64,000 bases of DNA, taken from positions 1 through 64,000 of the forward strand of contig NZ_QPJU01000007.1 in NCBI RefSeq assembly GCF_003337425.1, read 5' to 3'. Under the pieces are notes generated by a model. The model did not search any database and had not been told where the DNA came from. It saw only the letters and a list, made by a program, of their open reading frames with translations. Shown in pieces: positions 56,287 to 64,000 of this stretch. The stretch comes from Extensimonas vulgaris. Lineage in GTDB: Bacteria; Pseudomonadota; Gammaproteobacteria; Burkholderiales; Burkholderiaceae_C. The translations under genes were made by a program, and so were the position numbers. The stretch's first letter is position 1. Every line of letters starts with the position of its first letter.

Positions 56287-57102
56287 TCAGTGGACTTCGT
56301 TGTGGTAGTGGTGCGTGTCGGTACGATAAAGGCCGCGGCGCAATTCCATGGGAATATCGTTGTAGGTGTAGGCAATGCGTTCGACGCTCAATACGGGTGT
56401 GGTGGGCGCGATTTCCAAAAGTCTGGCTTGCTCCTCGTCGGGGAGCACGGCGCGGATCTTTTCCTCCGCCCGAACCATGCGCACGCCAAATTCTTTTTCC
56501 AGCATGGCGTACATGGGTCCTTGGTAGTCGGCCATCTGTTCAGCAGTCAAACCCTTGAAGGCTTGGCCTGGCAGCCAGATGTCTTCAAGGATGGTGGGCT
56601 CGCCTGCGAACGACAAAATTCGCCGCGCCTGGATCACCGGGTCACCACTGCGCAGCGCCAGTGCCCGCGCGACCTCTGCACTGGCGCGCGTGCGCCGGCA
56701 TTCCAGGATGCTGCGTTGCGCCGGGCCTTCGGTGCGGGCATCGCCAGTGTCAGGGCGCAGTTTCAAAAAACGGTATTGCACCTGTTGCTCTGCGTGGGTC
56801 GCCACGAAGGTGCCTTTGCCCTGGCGCCGGATCACGAGGTTTTCGGCGGCAAGCTCATCGATGGCTTTGCGCACCGTCCCTTGACTGACGCGAAAACGTG
56901 CTGCGAGTTCGATTTCGCTGGGGATGGCCTCTCCGGGCTTCCATTCGCCACTTTGCAGGCTTTGGAGGATGAGTCCTTTGATTTGCTGATACAGCGGACT
57001 GAAAGCGGGCGTGGGCAGGGCAGAGGGCGGACTGAGCACCGTGGCCGAGGGTGCGGCGCCCGGCGGCTGAGGGTTGTCAGGATGGTGGGGCGGCGAAGAC
57101 AT
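56287..57102 (-). CDS. GntR/HutC-family regulator of the TCA block
   Basis: A 271-residue GntR protein with winged HTH (SGEWKPGEAIPSEIELAARF, RVSQGTVRKAIDELAAENLV, IRRQGKGTFVATH) and a UTRA effector domain (VIQARRILSFAGEPTILEDI, ELRRGLYRTDTHHYHNEVH). It lies between sdhC and mdh and is probably the regulator of these genes. The start at 57102 is preferred; an ATG at 57183 in frame is possible, but it would add a low-complexity tail and overlap the operator-like palindrome. Confidence 0.88.
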   Translation of the reverse strand: MSSPPHHPDNPQPPGAAPSATVLSPPSALPTPAFSPLYQQIKGLILQSLQSGEWKPGEAIPSEIELAARFRVSQGTVRKAIDELAAENLVIRRQGKGTFVATHAEQQVQYRFLKLRPDTGDARTEGPAQRSILECRRTRASAEVARALALRSGDPVIQARRILSFAGEPTILEDIWLPGQAFKGLTAEQMADYQGPMYAMLEKEFGVRMVRAEEKIRAVLPDEEQARLLEIAPTTPVLSVERIAYTYNDIPMELRRGLYRTDTHHYHNEVH

Positions 57103-57182
57103 GGGGCGATGGCAGTGATGGGCCAAGGGGCTGGAGCGTCTGTTTTGGGATGGACGCAGCGGTGAAATCGGTTTGTCGATCA

Positions 57183-57206
57183 TATCTTATATAAGACATA
57201 AGACAA
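57183..57206. promoter_or_regulatory. operator-like palindrome between gntR and mdh
   Basis: ATCTTATATAAGAC contains the palindrome CTTATATAAG, and ATAAGAC is repeated directly after it. Position between the divergent gntR and mdh genes and similarity to AT-rich GntR sites suggest the regulator's binding site. Confidence 0.6.
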
Positions 57207-57342
57207 ATTGACCAGCGCGGCCGAACGGCAGTAAACTTGCGGGTTGCGCACGAGGCATTGCGCCGTGCATGCACGATTCCTTTGCGCATCTTCGGTTTTT
57301 GGGATTCTTCGATCCATTTCCTCACTTCCTGGAGTTTTCACC

Positions 57343-58329
57343 ATGAGCAAAAAGCCTGTCCGTGTGGCCGTCACCGGTGCCGCAGGTCAAATTGGTTACG
57401 CCCTGTTGTTCCGCATCGCTTCGGGCGAAATGCTGGGCAAGGACCAGCCCGTCATCCTGCAACTGCTCGAGGTGCCAGCGGAAGGGCCGCAGAAAGCCCT
57501 CAAGGGCGTGATGATGGAGCTCGAAGATTGCGCATTCCCCCTGCTGGCCGGCATGGAGGCGCACAGCAACCCCATGACGGCGTTCAAAGATGCCGACTAC
57601 GCTTTGCTCGTGGGCTCGCGTCCGCGCGGCCCTGGCATGGAGCGTGCCGAGCTGCTCGCCGTCAACGGAGCCATCTTCATCGAACAAGGCAAGGCGCTCA
57701 ATGCCGTAGCGAGTCGCAACGTGAAGGTGCTGGTGGTCGGTAATCCCGCAAACACCAACGCCTACATTGCAATGAAGAGCGCGCCCGATCTGCCCCGCAA
57801 AAATTTCACGGCCATGCTGCGCCTGGACCACAACCGCGCACTGAGCCAGATTGCCGCAAAGACAGGCAAGCCGGTTGCGGAAATCGAAAGAATGATCGTC
57901 TGGGGCAATCACTCGCCCACCATGTATGCCGACTACCGTTTCGCGACCATTGGGGGTCAGAGCGTTGTCAAAATGATCAACGACCAAGACTGGTACGTGA
58001 ACGTCTTTTTGCCTACCGTCGCCAAGCGCGGTGCGGCGATTATCGAGGCGCGCGGCCTGTCGTCCGCAGCTTCGGCAGCGAATGCTGCAATCGACCACAT
58101 GCGCGACTGGGCCTTGGGCACGAACGGTAAATGGGTGACCATGGGTATTCCTTCGGATGGTCAGTATGGCATCCCCAAAGACGTGATGTTTGGCTTCCCC
58201 GTGACCTGCGCCAATGGTGAATACCAAGTCGTCGAAGGGCTTGAAATAGACGCCTTTTCCCAGCAGCGCATCGACGCCACCTTGGCCGAGCTGTTGGCCG
58301 AGCAAGACGGCGTCAAGCATCTGCTCTGA
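57343..58329 (+). CDS. mdh: malate dehydrogenase
   Basis: A 328-residue NAD-dependent malate dehydrogenase: [69 protein letters not shown] and [15 protein letters not shown] (catalytic His). Start at 57343 with GGAG upstream. Confidence 0.97.
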   Translation: MSKKPVRVAVTGAAGQIGYALLFRIASGEMLGKDQPVILQLLEVPAEGPQKALKGVMMELEDCAFPLLAGMEAHSNPMTAFKDADYALLVGSRPRGPGMERAELLAVNGAIFIEQGKALNAVASRNVKVLVVGNPANTNAYIAMKSAPDLPRKNFTAMLRLDHNRALSQIAAKTGKPVAEIERMIVWGNHSPTMYADYRFATIGGQSVVKMINDQDWYVNVFLPTVAKRGAAIIEARGLSSAASAANAAIDHMRDWALGTNGKWVTMGIPSDGQYGIPKDVMFGFPVTCANGEYQVVEGLEIDAFSQQRIDATLAELLAEQDGVKHLL

Positions 58330-58348
58330 AAGCCAAGGCGAGCGTGTC

Positions 58349-59407
58349 ATGAATGCGGCCCAGGCACCCCATTTATCCCATTTGTCTGAAGGCCAGGGAT
58401 TGGTTGGCCGCCATCCGCGTGAAGTGTTGCTCGGCGCGCAGGCGCAGACCGGTTTTTTGCCGGTTTGCGATCATTACAGCGGCGTCGAGGCACGCATGCG
58501 CAAAAGCTTGCAGTTGCAAGCCGAGATGACGCAAGAGTTTGGTACTTGCGTTTTCGATGTCACGCTCGATTGCGAAGATGGCGCCCCCGTGGGGGCCGAG
58601 GCGGCCCATGCCAGGCTGGTGGCGGCGCTCGCGTGTGAGGCGGCTCCCCAAGCCCGTGTCGCGGTGCGCGTGCATCCCGTGGGGCACCCGGCGTTCGCAA
58701 ATGACATGGCCACGATCGCGGGCGAGGCCGGGCAGCGCCTGTGCCACATCATGATTCCCAAAGTCGAGTCGATCGACGATGTGCTCGCGGCCGAACAGGC
58801 GCTGCTGCGTGCCGCGGCGGGGCATTTGCCTCTACACGTCTTGATCGAGTCGCCACAGGCCGTGCATCGTGCGTTCGAGATTGCCGCGCACCCGCGCGTG
58901 CAGAGTCTGAGCTTTGGGTTGATGGATTTCGTATCGGCCCATGGCGGCGCGATTCCCGCGTCGGCCATGACTTCGGCGGGGCAGTTCAGCCATCCTTTGG
59001 TGCTGCGTGCCAAGCTCGAAATCGCCGCGGCTTGCCATGCCTATGGCAAAGTGCCCGCACACTGCGTGGTGACCGAGTTCAGCGACGCTGCGGCGATGAA
59101 GGCTGCGGCCACGCGCGCCGCACGGGAGTTGGGCTACACACGCATGTGGAGCATTCATCCGGCGCAGATACGACCCATTCTCGAGGCGTTTGCGCCAACG
59201 CAGGACGACGTCGAGCATGCAGCAAAAATAATAGCTGCGGCGGCAGATGGAGACTGGGCTCCGATCAATTTCGACGGGGTTTTGCACGACCGCGCGAGCT
59301 ATCGCTATTACTGGCAAGTGTTGGAGCGTGCCCATCGCACGGGGCTTCCCTTGCCAGCAGCAGTGCAGGAGTGGTTTACTTCGCCTGCATCTTCCGATGC
59401 GCCATGA
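58349..59407 (+). CDS. HpcH/HpaI aldolase / citrate lyase-like CoA ester lyase
   Basis: A 352-residue TIM-barrel lyase of the CitE family with FDVTLDCEDGAPVGAEAAHA, RVHPVGHPAF, IMIPKVESIDDVLAAEQALL and LIESPQAVHRAFEIA. Family members cleave malyl-, citramalyl- or hydroxyacyl-CoA. It lies 19 bases after mdh and may be co-transcribed. The actual substrate cannot be told from sequence. Confidence 0.85.
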   Translation: MNAAQAPHLSHLSEGQGLVGRHPREVLLGAQAQTGFLPVCDHYSGVEARMRKSLQLQAEMTQEFGTCVFDVTLDCEDGAPVGAEAAHARLVAALACEAAPQARVAVRVHPVGHPAFANDMATIAGEAGQRLCHIMIPKVESIDDVLAAEQALLRAAAGHLPLHVLIESPQAVHRAFEIAAHPRVQSLSFGLMDFVSAHGGAIPASAMTSAGQFSHPLVLRAKLEIAAACHAYGKVPAHCVVTEFSDAAAMKAAATRAARELGYTRMWSIHPAQIRPILEAFAPTQDDVEHAAKIIAAAADGDWAPINFDGVLHDRASYRYYWQVLERAHRTGLPLPAAVQEWFTSPASSDAP

Positions 59408-59432
59408 GTTTGTTGTTTGAAGGAGAGTTTTG

Positions 59433-60002
59433 ATGAAGTCCTTGTTTGCTTCTGTGGTGGTGGCCATCGTGCCGGCCTTTGCTGTGGCCGCTGCATCTGA
59501 CACCGGCGACGCTGCTGCGCCTAAAGCGGCGCACAAAACCGTCGCGAAGGCATCGCACGCCAAGCCCAAAGCGCAACCGATGAGCAGTCGCGAGCAGTTG
59601 CACAGCGCGGCCAAGCAGGTGGCCACGGGGTTCGAAGCGGCCGAAAAGGCGCTGACACCCGAAGAGCTGGCGATCGCCGAGAAAGTCTATGTGGGGCGCA
59701 TGCCTTGCGAACTCGGCGCTTCCGTGACGGTTTCGGCCGACAGCGCCGCGCCTGGGTACTTCAACGTCGAGGGCAAAGGCTTCAAGTACCACATGGCACC
59801 CGTGGTTTCTGCGACGGGCGCCATTCGCCTCGAAGACCAAAAGGCCGGTGCCGTTTGGCTGCAGATTCCCAATAAGTCCATGCTCATGAACCAAAAGCTG
59901 GGCCAACGCATGGCCGACGAGTGCATGAGCGCTCCGCAGGTTGCCGTGGCCGAAGCCATGAAGAAAAACCCGCCGCCGAGCCTGTTGGATTCGCGCAAGT
60001 AA
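59433..60002 (+). CDS. conserved secreted protein of unknown function
   Basis: A 189-residue protein with a signal peptide (SLFASVVVAIVPAFAVAAAS), a Lys/Ala/Pro-rich linker and a folded part (EKVYVGRMPCELGASVTVSA, GKGFKYHMAPVVSATGAIRL, GAVWLQIPNKSMLMNQKLGQ, ADEC). Two Cys (in MPCELG and ADECMS) could form a disulfide. Strong AAGGAG Shine-Dalgarno precedes ATG 59433. I do not recognise a function. It sits between the lyase gene and acnB. Confidence 0.8.
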   Translation: MKSLFASVVVAIVPAFAVAAASDTGDAAAPKAAHKTVAKASHAKPKAQPMSSREQLHSAAKQVATGFEAAEKALTPEELAIAEKVYVGRMPCELGASVTVSADSAAPGYFNVEGKGFKYHMAPVVSATGAIRLEDQKAGAVWLQIPNKSMLMNQKLGQRMADECMSAPQVAVAEAMKKNPPPSLLDSRK

Positions 60003-60020
60003 TCGGTTCGTCATTGATCG

Positions 60021-60097
60021 GACGTGCGCAAACGAGGATGCAGCAAAGTGTATTGCCATGGGGCGAGCGCCTTGCCTGAACCCGATTTGCGCAGGTC
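60021..60097 (+). repeat. repeat family C, copy C4 (77 bp)
   Basis: Begins GACGTGCGCAAACGAGGATG and ends GATTTGCGCAGGTC. It is the most diverged copy but retains pairing of ends through changes on both sides. It lies between the secreted protein gene and acnB. Confidence 0.8.
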
Positions 60098-60177
60098 CTG
60101 ATTGAGAACTCCCAAGCCATTGCCGCAGGCGATGAAGCCTGTGCGGCAATGCTGTTTTCATCATCCCAAGAGAAAAA

Positions 60178-62772
60178 ATGTTGCAAGCCTACCGTGACCA
60201 TGTGGCCGAACGTGCCGCTTTGGGTATTCCGCCGTTGCCGCTGACCGCGCAGCAAACCGCCGAGCTGATCGAGCTCATCAAAAATCCGCCTGCAGGCGAA
60301 GACCCGCAGTTTCTGCTCGACCTGCTCACGCACCGCGTGCCGCCGGGGGTGGACGATGCCGCCAAAGTCAAGGCCTCGTTTCTTGCTGCTGTAGCCCATG
60401 GCGACATCCAGGTGGATCTGCTCAGCAAGGCCAAGGCAACCGAGCTGCTCGGCACCATGGTAGGAGGCTACAACGTCAAGCCCTTGATCGATCTGCTCGA
60501 TGATGCCGAGGTGGCACCGATCGCGGCTGAAGCCCTCAAGCACACGCTGCTGATGTTCGACGCCTTCCACGACGTGGCAGAGAAGGTGCAATCCGGCAAT
60601 GCGCACGCCAAGGCCGTGATGCAGAGTTGGGCCGATGCCGAATGGTTCCTCGCACGCCCCGAAGTGCCACAAAAAATCACTGTGACGGCGTTCAAGGTGC
60701 CTGGCGAAACCAACACCGACGACCTCTCGCCCGCGCCCGATGCCTGGAGCCGCCCCGACATCCCGCTGCACGCGCTCGCCATGCTCAAGAACAAGCGCCC
60801 CGACGCGCCGTTCGAGCCCGAGGAGGACGGCAAGCGCGGCCCGATCGGCGTGATCGAGCAGCTCAAGCAAAAAGGCCACCTCGTGGCTTACGTGGGCGAC
60901 GTGGTCGGCACGGGTTCGAGCCGCAAGTCGGCCACCAACAGCGTGATCTGGCACACCGGGCATGACATTCCTTATGTGCCCAACAAGCGCTTTGGCGGCG
61001 TGACGCTGGGCGGCAAGATCGCGCCGATTTTCTTCAACACACAGGAAGACTCGGGCTCGCTGCCGATCGAGGTCGATGTCAGCAAGATCGAGTTCGGTGA
61101 CGTCATCGACATCTACCCCTACGCGGGCAAGATCGAGAAAAACGGCGAAGTCATCGCCACCTTCGAGCTCAAGAGCGAAGTGCTGCTCGACGAAGTGCGT
61201 GCGGGCGGCCGCATCAACCTGATCATTGGCCGCGGCCTCACGGGCAAGGCGCGCGAATTTTTGGGCCTGCCGGCCTCCACGGTGTTCCGCCTGCCCAAGG
61301 CGCCAAAGGATACGGGCAAGGGCTTCACGCTGGCGCAGAAAATGGTGGGCCGCGCCTGCGGTCTGCCCGAAGGCCAGGGCATCCGCCCCGGCACCTACTG
61401 CGAGCCCAAGATGACCACCGTGGGCAGCCAGGACACCACGGGCCCGATGACGCGCGACGAGCTCAAAGACCTGGCCTGCCTGGGCTTCAGCGCCGACCTG
61501 GTCATGCAGTCGTTCTGTCACACCGCGGCCTACCCCAAGCCCGTCGATGTGAAGATGCACCGCGAGCTGCCCACCTTCATCAGCAGCCGCGGTGGCGTCG
61601 CGCTGCGCCCCGGCGACGGCGTGATCCACTCCTGGCTCAACCGCATGCTGTTGCCCGACACCGTGGGCACGGGCGGCGACTCGCACACACGCTTTCCGAT
61701 CGGCATCAGCTTTCCGGCGGGCTCGGGGCTCGTGGCCTTTGCTGCGGCCACGGGCGTGATGCCGCTCGACATGCCCGAATCGGTGCTCGTGCGCTTCAAG
61801 GGCCAGATGCAGCCGGGCATCACGCTGCGCGACCTGGTGCATGCGATTCCGCTGTATGCGATCAAGCAGGGGCTGCTCACCGTGGAGAAGAAGGGCAAGA
61901 AAAACTTTTTCTCGGGCCGCATCCTCGAAATCGAGGGCCTGCCGGACCTCAAGGTCGAGCAGGCGTTCGAGCTCTCCGACGCTTCGGCCGAACGCTCGGC
62001 CGCGGGCTGCACGATCAAGCTCCACAAAGAGCCCATCATCGAGTACCTGAAGTCGAACATCGTGCTGCTCAAGAACATGATCGCCGATGGCTACCAGGAT
62101 GCCCGCACGCTCGCGCGCCGCATCAAGAAGATGGAAGAGTGGCTCGCGAACCCGCAGTTGCTCGAGGCCGACGCCGATGCCGAATACGCTGCCGTGATCG
62201 AGATCGACCTTGCCGACATCAAGGAACCCATTCTCTGCTGCCCGAACGACCCGGACGACGCCAAGGTGCTGTCCGAAGTGGCGGGCACCAAGATCGACGA
62301 GGCCTTCATCGGTTCGTGCATGACCAACATCGGCCACTTCCGCGCCGCTGCGCGCCTGCTGCAAGGTCAGCGTGACATCCCTGTGCGCCTGTGGGTCGCG
62401 CCGCCGACCAAGATGGACCAGAACGAGCTCATCAAGGAAGGCTATTACGCAACTTTCGGCACGGCCGGCGCGCGCACCGAAATGCCCGGCTGCAGCCTGT
62501 GCATGGGCAACCAGGCGCAGGTGCACGAGGGCGCAACGGTGGTTTCCACGAGCACGCGCAACTTCCCGAACCGCCTGGGCAAGAACACCAACGTGTTCCT
62601 CGCCTCGGCGGAGCTGGCGGCCATCGCCTCGCGTCTGGGCCGCTTGCCCACCGTGGAGGAATACCACGCCGAGATGGGCGTGGTCAACCAGAAGGCCAGC
62701 GAGGTTTATCGTTACATGAACTTCGACCAGATCGAGGAGTTCAAACAAGCCGCCGAGACGGTGAGCGTCTGA
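60178..62772 (+). CDS. acnB: aconitate hydratase B / 2-methylisocitrate dehydratase
   Basis: An 864-residue aconitase B. The N-terminal HEAT-like domain ([20 protein letters not shown] follows it), [38 protein letters not shown], cluster Cys in [12 protein letters not shown] and [14 protein letters not shown] are intact. It catalyses citrate to isocitrate. Start at 60178. Its place behind mdh and the lyase gene fits the TCA block. Confidence 0.97.
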   Translation: MLQAYRDHVAERAALGIPPLPLTAQQTAELIELIKNPPAGEDPQFLLDLLTHRVPPGVDDAAKVKASFLAAVAHGDIQVDLLSKAKATELLGTMVGGYNVKPLIDLLDDAEVAPIAAEALKHTLLMFDAFHDVAEKVQSGNAHAKAVMQSWADAEWFLARPEVPQKITVTAFKVPGETNTDDLSPAPDAWSRPDIPLHALAMLKNKRPDAPFEPEEDGKRGPIGVIEQLKQKGHLVAYVGDVVGTGSSRKSATNSVIWHTGHDIPYVPNKRFGGVTLGGKIAPIFFNTQEDSGSLPIEVDVSKIEFGDVIDIYPYAGKIEKNGEVIATFELKSEVLLDEVRAGGRINLIIGRGLTGKAREFLGLPASTVFRLPKAPKDTGKGFTLAQKMVGRACGLPEGQGIRPGTYCEPKMTTVGSQDTTGPMTRDELKDLACLGFSADLVMQSFCHTAAYPKPVDVKMHRELPTFISSRGGVALRPGDGVIHSWLNRMLLPDTVGTGGDSHTRFPIGISFPAGSGLVAFAAATGVMPLDMPESVLVRFKGQMQPGITLRDLVHAIPLYAIKQGLLTVEKKGKKNFFSGRILEIEGLPDLKVEQAFELSDASAERSAAGCTIKLHKEPIIEYLKSNIVLLKNMIADGYQDARTLARRIKKMEEWLANPQLLEADADAEYAAVIEIDLADIKEPILCCPNDPDDAKVLSEVAGTKIDEAFIGSCMTNIGHFRAAARLLQGQRDIPVRLWVAPPTKMDQNELIKEGYYATFGTAGARTEMPGCSLCMGNQAQVHEGATVVSTSTRNFPNRLGKNTNVFLASAELAAIASRLGRLPTVEEYHAEMGVVNQKASEVYRYMNFDQIEEFKQAAETVSV

Positions 62773-62782
62773 CGAGCTTGCT

Positions 62783-62946
62783 TAGTGCAGTGTTTGATGC
62801 TTGATGCGACCAATAAAACCGATGGATTTTTGGTCTGGGCAAGGCGCAAACCGCAGCGATACCGGGCGGTATCGCGAGGATTTGCAACGCGGCCCAGGCC
62901 GAAAAGACGCGGTTTTATGTCGCAGATAGCGTCGAACACTGCACTA
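62783..62946 (+). repeat. repeat family B, copy B3 (164 bp)
   Basis: Starts TAGTGCAGTGTTTGATGC and ends GCGTCGAACACTGCACTA. It differs from B2 in the sixth base from each end (C:G in place of T:A), preserving pairing. Central hairpin CGATACC-GGGC-GGTATCG. An A element follows directly. Confidence 0.88.
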
Positions 62947-63109
62947 GCAGCCTGTCGGACTTAGGAAGCGTCGGCTGCGAATGCGCCGCAGCGACCCATT
63001 TTTTACCGGCTTCTTGCTCCATGGCACCACTATGGGGCGGCGAATCCGGCAAAAACTGGCCTCGCTGGGGCACCTTCTCGCTTTCGACGCCCAAAGTCCG
63101 ACAGGCTCC
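62947..63109 (-). mobile_element. repeat family A, copy A5 (163 bp)
   Basis: Reverse orientation relative to A2. Ends GCAGCCTGTCGGACTT and AAAGTCCGACAGGCTCC with two mismatches; the central stem has decayed, so it is the oldest-looking complete copy. It abuts B3. Confidence 0.85.
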
Positions 63110-63112
63110 CAG

Positions 63113-63150
63113 CCCAACAAAAAGCCCGCTTCTGCGGGCTTTTTGTTGGG
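63113..63150. terminator. bidirectional intrinsic terminator between acnB and trpS
   Basis: CCCAACAAAAAGCCCGC, TTCT, then GCGGGCTTTTTGTTGGG form a perfect 17-bp stem with A and T runs on either side. It serves both convergent genes. Confidence 0.88.
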
Positions 63151-63189
63151 GGCCATGCGTTTTCAGACCGCATGGTGTGTCCAGCGGCT

Positions 63190-64000
63190 TTACGCCTGCT
63201 GCGCCGCGTCCTGCAACGCCTGCAGCGCTGCAGCCACTTCGGACTCTGTCACGCCTGCCACGGGCGCGAGCTGCGCGGCGAGTGCGTGCAGCGCCCGCGC
63301 GCCTTGCTGCTGCAGCTGGGCGATCGCCTGGCCGGCGGCGCGCGGGCTGTCGAAGCCCATGCTTTGCAGCAGCAGCTGGCCTTGGGGCGAGACGAGTTTG
63401 AAGTAGAACTTGCCGTCGGCTTCGCGGTATTGCTTGAAGGTGGGCAGGGCGTTTTTGCCGGGTTTGGCGGGCTTTTCAGTCTGCTGGGCCGTGCTTTGCG
63501 CAAGGCTGCGCAGGCCCACGGCGTGGCGCAGCTCGCGCATGAAAGGCGTGGCGATCGCGCGGGCGCGTTCGGCGCCGACGCGCAGCGTGTTTTCGATGTG
63601 CGCTGGGTCCTGGATCAGCGCCTCGTAGCGCGCGCGCAGCGGCGCGAGGGTCTGGTCTATGTGCTCGAACACCAGTTGCTTGACTTCACCCCAGGCGATG
63701 CCCTGGGCGTAGGCTTGGCGCAGGGCCTCGGTTTCTTGCGGGCTCGCAAATGCCTGGTAAATCTGGAACAGCGCCGAGCCCTCGACCTCTTTGGGCTCTC
63801 CGGGTGCGCGCGAGTCGGTGACGATGCTTGCGACGAGCTTGCGCAGCTGCTCGCGCGGCGCAAACAGCGGGATGGTGTTGTCGTAGCTCTTGCTCATCTT
63901 GCGCCCGTCGAGGCCAGGCAGCGTGGCCACGTGCTCCTCGATCTGGGCTTCGGGCAACACGAAATGCTCGCCATACAAGTGGTTGAAGCTCGCCGCCATG
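63190..64000 (-). CDS. trpS: tryptophan-tRNA ligase, C-terminal part (cut by window edge)
   Basis: The visible part of a class I aminoacyl-tRNA synthetase: DGRKMSKSYDNTIPLF contains the KMSKS loop, followed by the anticodon-binding helices. Extra C-terminal residues (KFYFKLVSPQGQLLLQSMGF and on) are an appended domain seen in some proteobacterial TrpRS. The gene starts beyond the window; about 270 codons are seen. Confidence 0.93.
   Translation of the reverse strand, partial: MAASFNHLYGEHFVLPEAQIEEHVATLPGLDGRKMSKSYDNTIPLFAPREQLRKLVASIVTDSRAPGEPKEVEGSALFQIYQAFASPQETEALRQAYAQGIAWGEVKQLVFEHIDQTLAPLRARYEALIQDPAHIENTLRVGAERARAIATPFMRELRHAVGLRSLAQSTAQQTEKPAKPGKNALPTFKQYREADGKFYFKLVSPQGQLLLQSMGFDSPRAAGQAIAQLQQQGARALHALAAQLAPVAGVTESEVAAALQALQDAAQQA

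Overview
The window is GC-rich bacterial chromosome (a few AT-richer islands) and its gene content and order point to the Burkholderiales, most likely a Comamonadaceae relative of Acidovorax, Alicycliphilus or Ottowia. Pointers are zapA, ResB/CcsA cytochrome c maturation with MsrPQ, secB-gpsA, sdhCDAB-sdhE-gltA facing a GntR regulator and mdh, acnB, and short AGCTAT...GCGCTTG intergenic motifs. The species assignment is inference.

Layout. 1-1350: a repeat-rich stretch, then zapA and its coiled-coil partner gene. 1391-9306: a cobalamin riboswitch with its own terminator, then btuB-cbiA-cobU-btuF-btuC-btuD-cobO, a corrinoid uptake and salvage operon with mostly overlapping genes. 9348-14354: ogt, then a leftward DUF2946 / TonB-dependent receptor / PepSY cluster for metal or siderophore uptake. 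14426-16247: an accessory island with a truncated restriction-modification gene, an Xre-RES toxin-antitoxin pair and several nested repeats. 16371-21390: NadM-Nudix, an NlpC/P60 lipoprotein, metK with a structured leader, and two LpxL-type acyltransferases. 21445-28555: engB, cytochrome c4, ResB/CcsA, MsrPQ. 28621-35618: a metallo-beta-lactamase-fold protein, moeB/thiF-like, ctpA, gpmA, a rhodanese, grxC, secB, gpsA. 35780-36475: a YefM-YoeB pair that looks like an integron cassette. 36509-47236: lysA, a DnaA-box region, yeiH with a divergent LysR gene, smr, radC, fkpB-ispH, a CBS protein, an M14 peptidase and a hydrolase. 47320-63999: rhlE, ettA, then the TCA block gltA-sdhEBADC / gntR / mdh / lyase / acnB, and the 3' part of trpS.

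The least ordinary content is a set of short non-coding dispersed elements. Family A (163 bp, terminal inverted repeats up to 19 bp, 2-bp flanking duplications) has five copies. Family B (about 164 bp, a full-length imperfect hairpin) has three copies, in which stems change in a compensatory way. Family C (77 bp) has four copies and shares a core motif with B. Family E (184 bp, perfect 19-bp inverted ends) has one complete and one partial copy. They are nested: an A copy splits a C copy, two A copies sit in opposite orientations at the same edge of B copies, and one A copy supplies the last residues of a LysR-type regulator. No transposase for any of them lies in the window.
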